From Amaranthus tricolor (taxonomy: Eukaryota > Streptophyta > Magnoliopsida > Caryophyllales > Amaranthaceae), in the NCBI RefSeq assembly GCF_026212465.1, contig NC_080048.1, positions 30,899,257-30,963,256 of the forward strand: a stretch of DNA of 64,000 nt. Direction: 5' to 3'. Positions 47,848-64,000 of the stretch are shown here, piece after piece. The notes under the pieces were generated by a model. That model was not told where the DNA came from and did not search any database. It was given only the letters and a program-made list of their open reading frames with translations. Within the stretch, counting starts at the first letter, position 1. Every line of letters starts with the position of its first letter. The position numbers and the translations under genes were made by a program.

Positions 47848-48540
47848 ATCATTGTCCCCATTTAGAGGTTTTAGGACTTCTTTCTCCTTCTCAAAAACTT
47901 ATTCTAAAATCACATTCTATGCATCAATGCTAATATCATTACGAATTGAATTAACACCTAGTACAACAAACTTAACAAATGATCATGTTAAAATGATATC
48001 CCTGCGCATTTGAATCATATAGCTTTGACCACTTGAAGATAAAGTACACATAAAAAAAAATTACACAATGTCATTACTGCGACACATTATAATGATCGTG
48101 TCCGTATCGTATTCATATGTTTATCATAGTCTATTGTATGTTAATCCTGAGTACTTGAAGTGACCAAACTTCAAAGCTATATAACTAGGTTCTCTTTACG
48201 TATAAAATGTCCTCGCAAATGGATAATGAACCAACAACTCTTCAACTCTAGGCCTTGAGAAATTTTAATGGACGACTACTATTCAGGGTATAAAGCGACG
48301 ATGGGTCACTAAAACTTGTTGCTTACAAAATTCATAAAGAATTACACCACATTAAATTCAAGACACGACGTTAATCGAGTGTGAATTGGGTTTTCTTAAT
48401 TGAATTTTTTGTTAACGTAATCCGATTGCAATTGACACCTGGTCAATTGAATCCCTACTCGTGGCGTTCGTGAAAAAATCAGCCAAATTAAACTTAGTGT
48501 TCACAGAATTAAGAGTTATGACCACAATAACAATAAATCC
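47848..48540 (-). other. C1 region between RNase H and the 3' LTR
   Basis: Holds the decayed end of C1 pol and the 3' untranslated region. A purine-rich 'gagaaggagaaagaag' (minus strand, about 47878-47893) lies about 40 bp before the LTR. No intact gene. Confidence 0.5.
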
Positions 48541-49973
48541 TTACACTACGTTATGCCTAAGAGCAATATAACGAGATTTACCATTATACACTTGACTATA
48601 AGCCTTCGCCAATGTCATCCTGAAATCCGTATGAATTGCCACTGGTGAAATAGGCATAGGTAATATAGGTATCTCAAACATGAGATCCTGTAACAAATCT
48701 ACTTCTTTTCCTGCAGATGCTAGCACTATAAACACAGAAGCCATAGTGGAATTAACCATTCTTATTTGTTTCTTGGAAGACTACGATATGACATCTCCCC
48801 CATAAAAGAACACCCAAGCACTTCAAGAACAATTGTCTTCTTCATTGGTGATCCAACATGCATCTAAGTAACCTTCCAAGATTGGAGGTTCTTCACTACA
48901 AGTAATACTATAATCCATTGTTCCTTTCAAGTCTTTTAATACTTTTCTAATCGCCATCCACTGATGTGGTCCTAGATTACTTGTAACCTACCTAAATTTT
49001 CCAATGCAAAAGCTATATTAGTGTCTTGTGCACGTCATTGCATAAATTAGAGATCCAATAACCTTGGATTACTCTAATTGAGAAACTAGATCTTTATCAT
49101 GTCTACGAAATTTGACATGTTGATCCATAAGAGTTGAGATCGGACTTGTCTCAAACATGTTGAATCTTTTAAGTACTTTCTCAATGTAATAAGACGGACT
49201 TGATTTGATTTTATTGACATCTCTTATGATCTTAATAACTAAGATCACATCGGCCTTCCGCTTATCCTTCATTTGAAAGGAACTTGACAAAAAAATCTTT
49301 TTTCTCTTGAACCTATACTAAATCATTACCAAAGATGAGCATGTTATCAATGTAAAAACATATGATGACTCCATTACCATACTTATCTACTTTGCTATAC
49401 ATGCACTTATCGGCTTGATTCAATTTGAATCCAAAGGACAATATTGTTGCATTTGATGCCATTGCTTTAGTGTTTGTTTCAGTCCATACAATGACTTTAC
49501 ACGTTTCCACACCTTATTTTCATGTAATTTTAAAACAAACCCTTCGGGTTGCTTCATATAGACTTCTTCATCAAATTCTCCATACAAAAAGGTTGTTTTC
49601 ACATCCATTTGGTGAATTACTAGATTTTGAATCGTAGCAAGCGCTACTAACAACCTAATGGTGGTTGTTGTTTCAACTAGTGCATATGTATTGAAATGAC
49701 TGATACCTTGCTTTTGTCTAAAGACTTGTGCCACTAATCAGACCTTGAACTTGTCAATGTACCATCAATTTTCATTTTGTTTTAAAAAAATCCACTTGCA
49801 ACCAATTGGTTTACAAGATGGAGGTAAATTACTAATACCCACGTATTATTTCCCATGATGGAATCCATCTCATCATTAATAGATCTTTCCAAAAGGAACT
49901 ATCTTGTGAAGCCATAGCATCGCTATATGTCAATTGTTCTCCTTCCTATTTAGAAACTATGGAACACTAGAAT

Positions 49974-50488
49974 TAAGGGTGTGCAAAATAAGACTGGACC
50001 GGCAGTCCGAATCATAATCGGTTGAGATCGGACCTAAACCAAACCGGCCCGGAAGCAAACGGTCCATGCATTGGGTCTTAATTATTCTTCATTCCGGGTT
50101 TTCAGTCCGATCCGGTCTAAATCCTAAAAAATCCGGGTTAGACCGGATATATATAAAAGTAATGTTAAAGAGAAATAATATTTACGATTTTTATGTATAT
50201 ACTTATTCAAACGGCTTTATATTTTTTTATTTCTAACACAAAATAATTTTTTAACTCAAATATTTTAATTCTATAATAATTAATTTGCTAAATTATTTTA
50301 AAATCTTCCTTTTTTTAATTTATTTTTGGTATCAAAAATTACTTCCGATCAAATTGGTCTAAACCCGAACAGGACCGGGAGGAAAGCGGGTTAGACCATA
50401 TCAGATGAAAACACTCCGGTCTCCAGTCTCAGAATATTCAAAATTTCGGTCTTCCGGTCCAACGGGTTTGGACCGGTAAACACCCCTA
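49974..50488. mobile_element. hAT-type MITE nested in C1 pol (515 bp)
   Basis: Flanked by perfect 8-bp duplications ACTAGAAT (49966-49973 and 50489-50496). Ends TAAGGGTGTGCAAA and, read inward from the right, TAGGGGTGTTTACC. Subterminal 'ggaccgg' and 'gaccggat' repeats at both ends, separated by an AT-rich middle. No coding capacity. The ends differ from those of the autonomous hAT element at 25429, so another transposase was responsible. Confidence 0.88.
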
Positions 50489-51014
50489 ACTAGAATGAAT
50501 ATCATTTCTAATACCTTCTGCTAGATATACAAGAAAATATGGACCAAAAGATTTTTTTTCTATGTCTCTTACTCCTTTTAGGAATATCTTCTTTTTCCAC
50601 TAGAACATCTTGTATGACAAGTTGTTGATCGTTATTAACATCATCTTTTTGTGGATTTTCTTGTTGAATATTTTCAAGTTCAATATTTTCATCAATACTT
50701 ATATGTAGATTTCTTTATCGACCAATTGATGAAAATGTATTTTCATTAAAGATTTCATCTCTAGACTCAATTATCGAATGAATCAATATATAGTCATTTA
50801 ATTCTATTGCATAGAACCTATAAGTTTTTCTTTGATTTGCATAGCTTATAAAAATGCATTCAAGACTGCGTTCATCGAGTTTCTTTCTCTTATGTCCAGG
50901 TACCCTTACCATAGCCCTACAACCCCAAACTTTAAGATAACTTAAGTTTGGTTTCTTTTTGTACCAAAGTTCTTAAGGGGTTTCCTTATTGGTTCTAGAA
51001 GAACTCGGTTTAGA

Positions 51015-51019
51015 ATGTG
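51015..51019. repeat. G1 target-site duplication, right copy (inverted)
   Basis: ATGTG directly before the G1 5' LTR; reverse complement of CACAT at 35356-35360. Confidence 0.8.
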
Positions 51020-54611
<3,592 letters not shown>

Positions 54612-55048
54612 GGTGGTTACCAGAGCCAGTGGTCCCTATTTTCGACGCTTTGTGTCCTCAAAATCGTTTAGAAATTGCCTGAAGTTAGAAGTCATTCGTG
54701 AGAGTTCGGGTAGATATGGGATAAGTGCATACATTACATATTCATGCATAATGATTACCATTGCACGTGCATAGATCAATATATAGTTTATTTAGCTTGT
54801 TATGAGACTCATTCTCATGTGTGTTATTATTAATAATAATTATGATGCTGGTTTGAATGATGACATGATTTAACAAATCAGTAGAATTGAATGATGTATT
54901 ATCAAGAAATAATGAAATTTTTGAGTATTTGGTTCAACTCATGAGTTGTATTATTAGTAGTCATTATGAAGATATGAAGTATGAATGAAGAAATTCTAGA
55001 GAAGTTGGTTGCATCGGGAACTTCCTCTTGCTCGTGATGATTATATGA
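54612..55048 (+). promoter_or_regulatory. G1 primer binding site and leader
   Basis: 'TGGTTACCAGAGCC' starts two bases after the LTR, the place and approximate sequence of a methionine-tRNA primer site. The following 400 bp are non-coding and stop at the inversion junction, where the minus-strand G2 pol begins. Confidence 0.68.
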
Positions 55049-57150
55049 ACGGCAAACACCAGCGACCATTGAACCTCAAGCTCCCATCTTCATGAACAAA
55101 GAATCCCTCCGCTTTTCCTTCCCGAGCTTGTTCCTTCAACTTCAATAGTTTCGGGTCTTTATCCTGGGAATTCAAAATTTCTTCAAAGAACGAAGGTCGA
55201 ATAGACAAAGAATTCAGACATCCTTGTAATTCACCCTTACGCACCACTTCCAAATTCATCCTAAAAAAATCCCGATGCAACTCTTCAACTCTGTCCAAGG
55301 CGGACAACGAGTGTTTGGACTTCCTACTCAACGCATCGGCTACTAAATTTGCTTGTCCCTCATGATATATGAACTCAAAATCATAATCTGTCATCAACTC
55401 TAGCCATCGACGTTGTCGCATGTTTAAGTCAGGCTGAGTACAGAGATACTTCAGATTCTGATGATCAGTGTAGATCCTACATTTAACGCCATACAAGCAA
55501 TGCCTCCATATTTTGAGAGTAAACACTATAGCAGCTAACTCCAAATCATGAGTAGGATAATTAACTTCATGTACTTTCAGTTGTCGTGATGCGTAAGCAA
55601 TCACCTTACGGTCTTGCATCAGTACACAACCCAATCCTTTCTTGGATGCGTCAATGTAAACAGTATAATCCAGCTTTGGGTCAGGTAGAGTAAGAACAGG
55701 GGCCGTAGTTAACCTTTCCTTCAAAGTCACGAAGGCCTGTTCACACTCGTCAATCCACTCGAACTTCTTGTCTTTCTTCATCAACGAAGTCATAGGCCGG
55801 GCAATACGCGAGAAATCCTGGACAAAACGACGGTAATACCCAGCCAAGCCCAAGAAACTTCGTACTTCGGTGACATTCTTTGGTGACGATCATCTTCGAA
55901 CTGCCTCTATTTTTGCCGGATCAACCAAAACGCCCTCCTTAGAAACAAAATGTCCCAAAAATGAGACCTTTTCCAACCAAAAGTCACACTTCCACAATTT
56001 CGCGTACAACTTATTTTCTAACAGGGTTTGTAGGACTAAACGAAGATGTTTCTCATGATCATCCCGGTCTTTCGAATAGACCAATATGTCATCAATAAAG
56101 ACTACCACGAGCTTATCCAAATAAGCACTAAATACTTGATTCATCAAACACATGAATGCAGCTGGAGCATTTGTTAATCCAAAAGGCATCACAGTGAACT
56201 CATAATGCCCATAACGTGTTCTAAAAGTTGTTTTATATATCCCCTTCCGCTATTCTAAGTTGGTGATAACCCGATCTTAAATCAATTTTTGAAAAGGTTC
56301 CAGATCCTCTCAATTGATCGAATAAATCTTCGATGCGGAGTAACGGGTACTTGTTCTTAATGGCCACCTTATTTAGTTCCCTATAATCAATACATAATCT
56401 CAAACTGCCATCCTTCTTTCTTACAAAAAGAACTGGAGCCCCCCCAAGGGAAAACACTAGGTCGGATATAACCCTTGTCCAACAATTCCTCAAGTTGAGA
56501 CTTTAATTCTTCCATCTACTTCGGAGCCATGCGATAAGGGGCCTTAGAAATTGGTCCCATCCCAGGCACCAATTCTATTGTGAAATCAATTTCCCGTTGA
56601 GGTGGCATGCCGGGAATTTCATCAGGGAAAACATTTATAAATTCATTCACCACCGCAATATTCTTAGAATCCTTCTCTTTCTTCCCCGCTTGGCTGATAT
56701 GACATAAGTACACAGGGTGTCCTTGCCTCATGAGTCTTTGCAATTCTAAGGTCGACACCAAATTTGTTCTGGGTCCTTTTCGAAATTTTCGATATCTAAC
56801 CTTTTTCCCTTTTGGTCCTTTTATCGACACCCCCTGCTCCCTACATTCTATAGTGGCTTTATATTTTCCTAACCAGTCCATCCCCAAAATTACCTCTAAG
56901 CCTTCCATATCTAACATATACAAGTCACTAGGAAAAATGACCTTCCCTATTCTTAAGGGTACTTCCTTATACAATCTATCACAATTGTACAACCTTCCCG
57001 ATGGAACAGCCACTGTATAAGAAACTTTTTCAAATGTTCCTAAATTCAACTCCTCTACTTTACTCTTTGCAAGAAATGAACATGTTGCACCCAAGTCAAA
57101 AAGTACGTTAACAACTACAGAAAGAATGGTGAACGTACCTGTAACTACAT
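55049..57150 (-). pseudogene. G2 protease, reverse transcriptase and RNase H
   Basis: Read downward from 57150: protease 'VLFDLGATCSFLA' (active Ser of Asp-Ser-Gly changed to Leu) and 'VILGMDWLGKYKATIEC'; reverse transcriptase '[21 protein letters not shown]' (56455), '[15 protein letters not shown]', '[13 protein letters not shown]', catalytic '[11 protein letters not shown]' intact (about 56085-56120), '[11 protein letters not shown]'; RNase H '[16 protein letters not shown]' (55665), '[21 protein letters not shown]' and 'VADALSRK' (55330). The RNase H reading (55041-55853) is open for 270 codons; frame breaks lie near 56505, 56225 and 55885. Chromovirus-type. It ends at 'GRWCLP', where integrase should follow; that part is at 39566 on the other strand. 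Confidence 0.88.
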
Positions 57151-57700
57151 CCGTTGCTTGGTCAGCTTCCCTTGCACTGACCGTAGTTACCCGTCCACCA
57201 AACGGCTGTGCATTTATTCATTCCACTTGATTACCCCCACGTTGCATACCTGACCCTTTGATCAGGTTTCCATCCACCCGGCCTTATCCCCCACTAATAG
57301 GTCGCTGAAACCTCTGAGCAGTGTTTCCATGATTACCATTTTCGTAATTCAAATTCTGCTGTCGGTGCTGCCCACCCGACTGTTGACTCCCACTCCCTAT
57401 GTCCCTTCTTGTGGCAAAAATTACATTCAACCAAATTCCCATCACAATCCTTTCCAAGATGGTTTCCCCTACATCTCCTATAGAAAAATATTTTCTTTCA
57501 TTGCCATCTCGGTCCAGTAATGGCTTAGCAGGCTTCGCGTCTCCCCTAAACCCAGAATTTGTACACGATTCGACCCGATGGGCAACATGATTAGGAAGAT
57601 GACGCGGATGATTTTGAACCGGTGTTAGGGTCACATCATCGTCGTAGGATGGATCCTTTAGCAGTAAGGTAGCAACACTCAACTCACTAATCAAATTCAT
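57151..57700 (-). pseudogene. G2 gag, C-terminal fragment with zinc knuckles
   Basis: A gag tail with a first knuckle partly readable as 'CRGNHLGKDCDG' and a second as 'CNFCHKKGHRE' lacking the last Cys (about 57400-57480), followed by a Gln/Asn-rich stretch. These lie in a different phase from the open frame at 57284-57700, which shows a frameshift. The gag N-terminus, leader and 5' LTR of G2 are missing; the fragment stops at about 57705, at the PMD gene remnant. Confidence 0.7.
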
Positions 57701-57755
57701 AATTGCACTTTTTTATGATACATGAAAATGTTAAACAATGTTCATTTGCTTGCAG

Positions 57756-58939
57756 CTGGCTTCGCGTATATCTTTCGAGATCCCACTCCCCACATACTCT
57801 CGTCTACTACAGAGACGCACTTGATCGACAACGGGACGAGCAGGTTATTAACATTTACTATTTGTATTAGTTATTAATAAATTGTATATATTACTGAGCA
57901 TATTGATTTCTATTACAGATGACATGGCAGCCTTACACAGCGGCTAAGATGGACGCTCTACCGCACATATGTACATCGGGCCACGAGATTTGGAGATCGC
58001 GTTGTCCACTTATTTTCTTTGACATTGTCGAGCTACATCTCCCGGATCGTGTCATGCGTCAATTCGGTTTGGAGCAGGTTATTCCGCATGCCTGTGACAC
58101 CTAACCTCAACTACATGCGATAGATCGAAGGACTGGGGACAAGAACTACGTCCTACGACATAGATCGCACGTAGATGCGTGGAATGACCGAGCATCTCGT
58201 TTGGTTCGAGGAGATAACTTCACAAGTCATAGCACTGGTATGTACATGAGTTGGTACAAGCGTATCTCCATATTACGCCTAACGAACACCACATTTGCGC
58301 AGCCAGGATCACATTACCATCCGACATCTACGTTACTGGTACGTCTTCTTTCAATACTCATAACATATAGTAATACTTTAATGTTAGTCTTTTAACAACA
58401 TAATGATAACATACAGGCTGAGCGCATCCGATCGGTGCTCATACAATGCAATGACACGATTCAAGGGGCCATTACATCGCCAGTTGATGTGGGGTATCGG
58501 CTATGTTCTCAGACCCTAGGCTCCATTAACGCGTCATTGACCGATGCATTGAGTCAGGCGGGGTATGAGTACCTCATACTGACTCCACCCATCATTGGCG
58601 AGGTAGATGACACATTCCACACTCCTTCTCCAAGGAGTTCAGCCCATAGAGGTAGCTCTTCCAGAGGATCCAGTTCTCGGTCCACACAAGGTCGCCAGCG
58701 TTCATCTACTCGAGGTCGGTCTTCCAGATCGCCATCGTCATCCGGTACCATGTCGCCATTCGTTCCTCCAACTTCCATCACCACTCCTCTTCCACATCCA
58801 TCGCCTCCGTAAAGGATCATCACATATCAGCGTACTAGTCAACGACGAGCTCCTGCTCTTAATGTCATTGCGGAGGTTGACGAGTTCACACCATCATCAT
58901 CAACCGGTGCGCAAACAAAGAGGGGCCGGGGATTGTAGT
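57756..58939 (+). pseudogene. Second PMD gene, 3' half, one in-frame stop
   Basis: Exons 57756-57843, 57919-58338 and 58417-58939 with clean GT-AG introns (57844-57918, 58339-58416). Exon 1 reads 'HTLVYYRDALDRQRDEQ', exon 2 'MTWQPYTAAKMDALPHI' and 'FFDIVELHLPDRVMRQFGL', then a TAA at 58102-58104 in an otherwise open frame, then 'HVDAWNDRASRLVRGD' and 'YMSWYKRISI'. Exon 3 carries a Ser/Arg-rich tail; a second stop at 58810 is followed by more open frame ending 'AQTKRGRGL' at 58939, a possible nuclear signal. The PMD N-terminal half is missing on the G2 side. It belongs to a different PMD branch from the gene at 1538. Confidence 0.78.
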
Positions 58940-59151
58940 TTAACATACTTTGTATATTCTTATATGATTTAAACTTCTTGTATGACTTTTCATGATTGTA
59001 ATATATGTTCGCATTATTTTCATAATTAATTTTTTCAAATCAAGCTGGTTCGTAATTGATTAATATGGAATAGATTGTATTGGATTAGTTTAATGCATGT
59101 TGTGTTAACTATTTAGGGGAAATGAAAGAAAAAAAAAACAGGGCACAGACC
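58940..59151. other. Short 3' flank of the second PMD gene
   Basis: AT-rich, about 210 bp, with no gene; it separates the PMD stop from the hairpin array. Confidence 0.5.
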
Positions 59152-59283
59152 AAACCGCCACATGAAGTGGCGGTTTACCATGGACCAAACCGCCACATGA
59201 AATGGCGGTTTTCCTTGGACCAAACCGCCACTTCATGTGGCGGTTTAGTGCTTAAGGTAAACCGCCATCTCAAGTGGCGGTTT
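59152..59283. repeat. Array of four hairpins next to the second PMD gene
   Basis: Four 25-bp units start at 59152, 59187, 59222 and 59259 (spacing 35, 35, 37). Each is an inverted repeat with arms near AAACCGCCAC and GTGGCGGTTT around a 5-base loop such as ATGAA or TTCAT. Spacers are 'accatggacc', 'tccttggacc' and 'agtgcttaaggt'. The layout copies that of the array at 872-1055 with unrelated sequence. Confidence 0.88.
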
Positions 59284-59810
59284 TGTCTGAAAAATTTTTT
59301 AAAAAAATAATTCTCCACGTGGACGATATTGTGGGAAATATTTTCCCATTTAACGCAAAATGGGAATAAGTTTTATTTTAAGCAATATCATGGGAAAAGT
59401 TTCTATAAAGACTGACTTTGGATTTTTTTTTTCGGTTTTGTCTTTTATTCGTCATTCAATTTCTATTGATTAGAGTCTAGTAGTTCTGGTGTCTACATTC
59501 CAAATCAAATTTGTATTCCTACTCTTTCAATAAACATGCTACAATGTCAATAAAAATTTATTTTGATTGATTTGTAATAAAAAAAAGTTTTGTTTTAGTG
59601 GGAGTAAGTTTCTTTTTTTTTTTGTAAGGTTTTATGTTCGATTTTCACATAGTTTTCTCTTTTCTTGAATCATTCATTGTAATATAAAAAGAAATTGTAT
59701 GTGTGAACAATGATAATTTTTATTTGTGTTGGCCTAGACTAGGGTCTGAGTCATTTATTTTAAAATGAATTATTATTGAGTTTTGTCACGTATAATATTG
59801 AAGAATAATA
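59284..59810. other. AT-rich spacer
   Basis: Includes 'cgtggacgatattgtgggaaat' and repeated 'tgggaa' motifs (59290-59400), possibly the outer end of the PMD-bearing element, then T-rich sequence. No gene. Confidence 0.4.
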
Positions 59811-60072
59811 CTCCCTTTGTTTTTTTTCAAACATCATATTTGTTTTTTGAGTACTATTCATCAACCAGTCTTAATTTGTAATTTATTCTTAATCTATAAA
59901 TCAAAGCATAATCAAACGAGATCTTGTTTGATTCATCTCTACATAAAGTGTATTAATATCTAGTTTTAATACTTTTTAATTATACACAATTAGAGAAATT
60001 AAAGACTGAACTATTACATTGACAAAAGTATAAAAAGCAAATGAGACATTTGAAAAGAAATAGAGGGAGCAG
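59811..60072. mobile_element. Stowaway-like MITE
   Basis: Begins CTCCCTTTG after TA and ends 'agagggagcagta'. The first 32 bases ('...ttttcaaacatcatattt') are matched in reverse by the last 35 ('aaatgagacatttgaaaag'), a long imperfect terminal repeat. About 262 bp, without coding. Related decayed copies may be at 24780-25000 and 45700-45900. Confidence 0.65.
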
Positions 60073-60417
60073 TAGATATGATTTAGCACTTATTCAGAGA
60101 TTAACGTTCACCTTACTGTACAGTAATTTCATATACTCTTTATTGTGTATAAATGAGATTAGGAGAAAGAATGTCTGATGCATCAGATTCAAATAAAAAT
60201 ATACTAAAATTTGTGTGACAACTAAAAATATTTTGTGCATTTTGATGTAAATGTTAAATTTTTAATGATTTAAAAATTAATTCACCTAATAAACTTGTTA
60301 TTAGTCATAATTAAAAAATAAAAAATTAAACAAACCAATAAGCTCATATGAATACATACATTAATACAATTACTAAATATAATTATTGTCCCTTTGAATT
60401 AACATAAAGAAAAAATG
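60073..60417. other. AT-rich spacer
   Basis: No gene or repeat recognised in these 345 bp. Confidence 0.5.
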
Positions 60418-60873
60418 TGTAACAACCCGACTTATTGGTTGACTGAGTAAACAGAGTCATCATGGGGTTTATTTATCCAAAGAACTCAAATATCAAATCA
60501 AAAGATCTAAAACATTTTGTAACAACTAATCCTCAATCCAAACATCTAAACCAAAATCCAAAATAACCCTACAAGTCACAATAAGTCCAAAATAGTCAAC
60601 ATAATCAAATATACTACACACTTACTAAAAACCCAATACAAACACTACAACTTCTCACATACTCAATTCAATATGTCTTCCATGTAAACTATAATCACCT
60701 CCGCTATCCCATCGTTCCCGGTTGGTACTGATCTGTAAACAATCTAAAAGATGGAAACAATAGGGAGTCAGATGAAACTGAATGAGCAGAAGCAATCTAA
60801 AACAAAACGAAGCATAATAAATCATTTAAAAGGTATAAAAATAGCATCATTTTCCTAGATCTTTGTGCGCACA
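60418..60873 (-). repeat. Gypsy LTR fragment, another family
   Basis: Begins TGTAACAACCCGAC, the reverse of an LTR 3' end (...GGGTTGTTACA), and runs 456 bp until it is cut by the G1-family LTR at 60874. Its other end is not in the window. Confidence 0.55.

Positions 60874-64000
<3,127 letters not shown>

Larger units (their letters stand above)
48541..51019 (-). pseudogene. C1 pol, right half: integrase end, reverse transcriptase, RNase H
   Basis: Read from 51019 downward: integrase C-terminal part 'MVRVPGHKRKKLDERSLECIF' (50912); reverse transcriptase 'LVIHQMDVKTTFLYGEFDEE' and 'SLYGLKQTLKQWHQ' (49734-49420); the catalytic Tyr-Val-Asp-Asp motif reads 'FYIDNMLIFG', so the second Asp is lost (about 49340); 'SPSYYIEKVLKRFNMF' (49200); RNase H end 'AKAYSQVYNGKSRYIALRH' (48600). 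A hAT-type MITE interrupts it at 49974-50488. It starts inside the integrase block at which the plus-strand half of C1 stops. Confidence 0.85.

Noticed and set aside
58554..58823. 89-codon minus-strand frame rich in Gly and Asp
   Set aside because: Antisense of the Ser/Arg-rich tail of the PMD gene.

Overview
This window is plant nuclear DNA made almost entirely of transposable elements. The plant signatures are chromodomain Ty3/gypsy and Sirevirus-like Ty1/copia retrotransposons, an Ac-type hAT transposase, plant mobile domain (PMD) genes, a Mutator-like transposase with an OTU domain, and LTRs that begin TGTAACA. The species cannot be named from the sequence. I see no tRNA, rRNA, CRISPR array or recognisable ordinary host gene. 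The only long coding region without visible damage is the hAT transposase (26333-28594, minus). 'C1', 'G1' and 'G2' below are my own labels.

Layout. 1-5430: a 100-bp tandem repeat, an array of five hairpins at an exact 33-bp period, a decayed PMD gene (+), and a convergent decayed Mutator-like transposase with SWIM and OTU domains (-). 5431-24128: an old Sirevirus-like copia element (11693-24128, +) with a long gypsy-type solo LTR nested in it. About 5.6 kb of its interior is also present as an inverted copy to its left, giving a huge imperfect palindrome (5431-11017 / 12290-17876). 25421-31163: a complete hAT element with a perfect 8-bp target duplication, 12-bp terminal repeats, subterminal repeats and a probably spliced transposase. 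31521-59283: a nested and rearranged block holding copia C1, the LTR-only gypsy element G1, chromodomain gypsy G2, two small hAT-type insertions, a solo copia LTR, and a second decayed PMD gene followed by another hairpin array. 59811-64000: a Stowaway-like MITE, a gypsy LTR fragment, and a third LTR of the G1 family that runs off the window.

Rearrangements. The 31.5-57.7 kb block looks chaotic: C1 is in two halves of opposite strand, the G1 LTRs face each other, and G2 is in two pieces of opposite strand. One inversion of about 15.5 kb (about 39566-55048) accounts for all of it. Undoing it makes C1 contiguous across a 5-bp duplication (CACAT, now CACAT at 35356 and ATGTG at 51015), gives G1 two direct LTRs, and joins the G2 RNase H end to its integrase. 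The Sirevirus palindrome is also secondary. Its arms share stops, a frameshift and the nested LTR junction, and differ at 7 of about 305 compared bases, whereas the two LTR ends of the same element differ at roughly one base in eight.

Genes acting together. The PMD gene and the Mutator-like transposase face each other tail to tail, as the two genes of maize MuDR do. The gypsy element G1 shows no coding sequence but has the same twin purine tracts as G2, so it may have relied on a G2-type partner. The hAT element could be autonomous.
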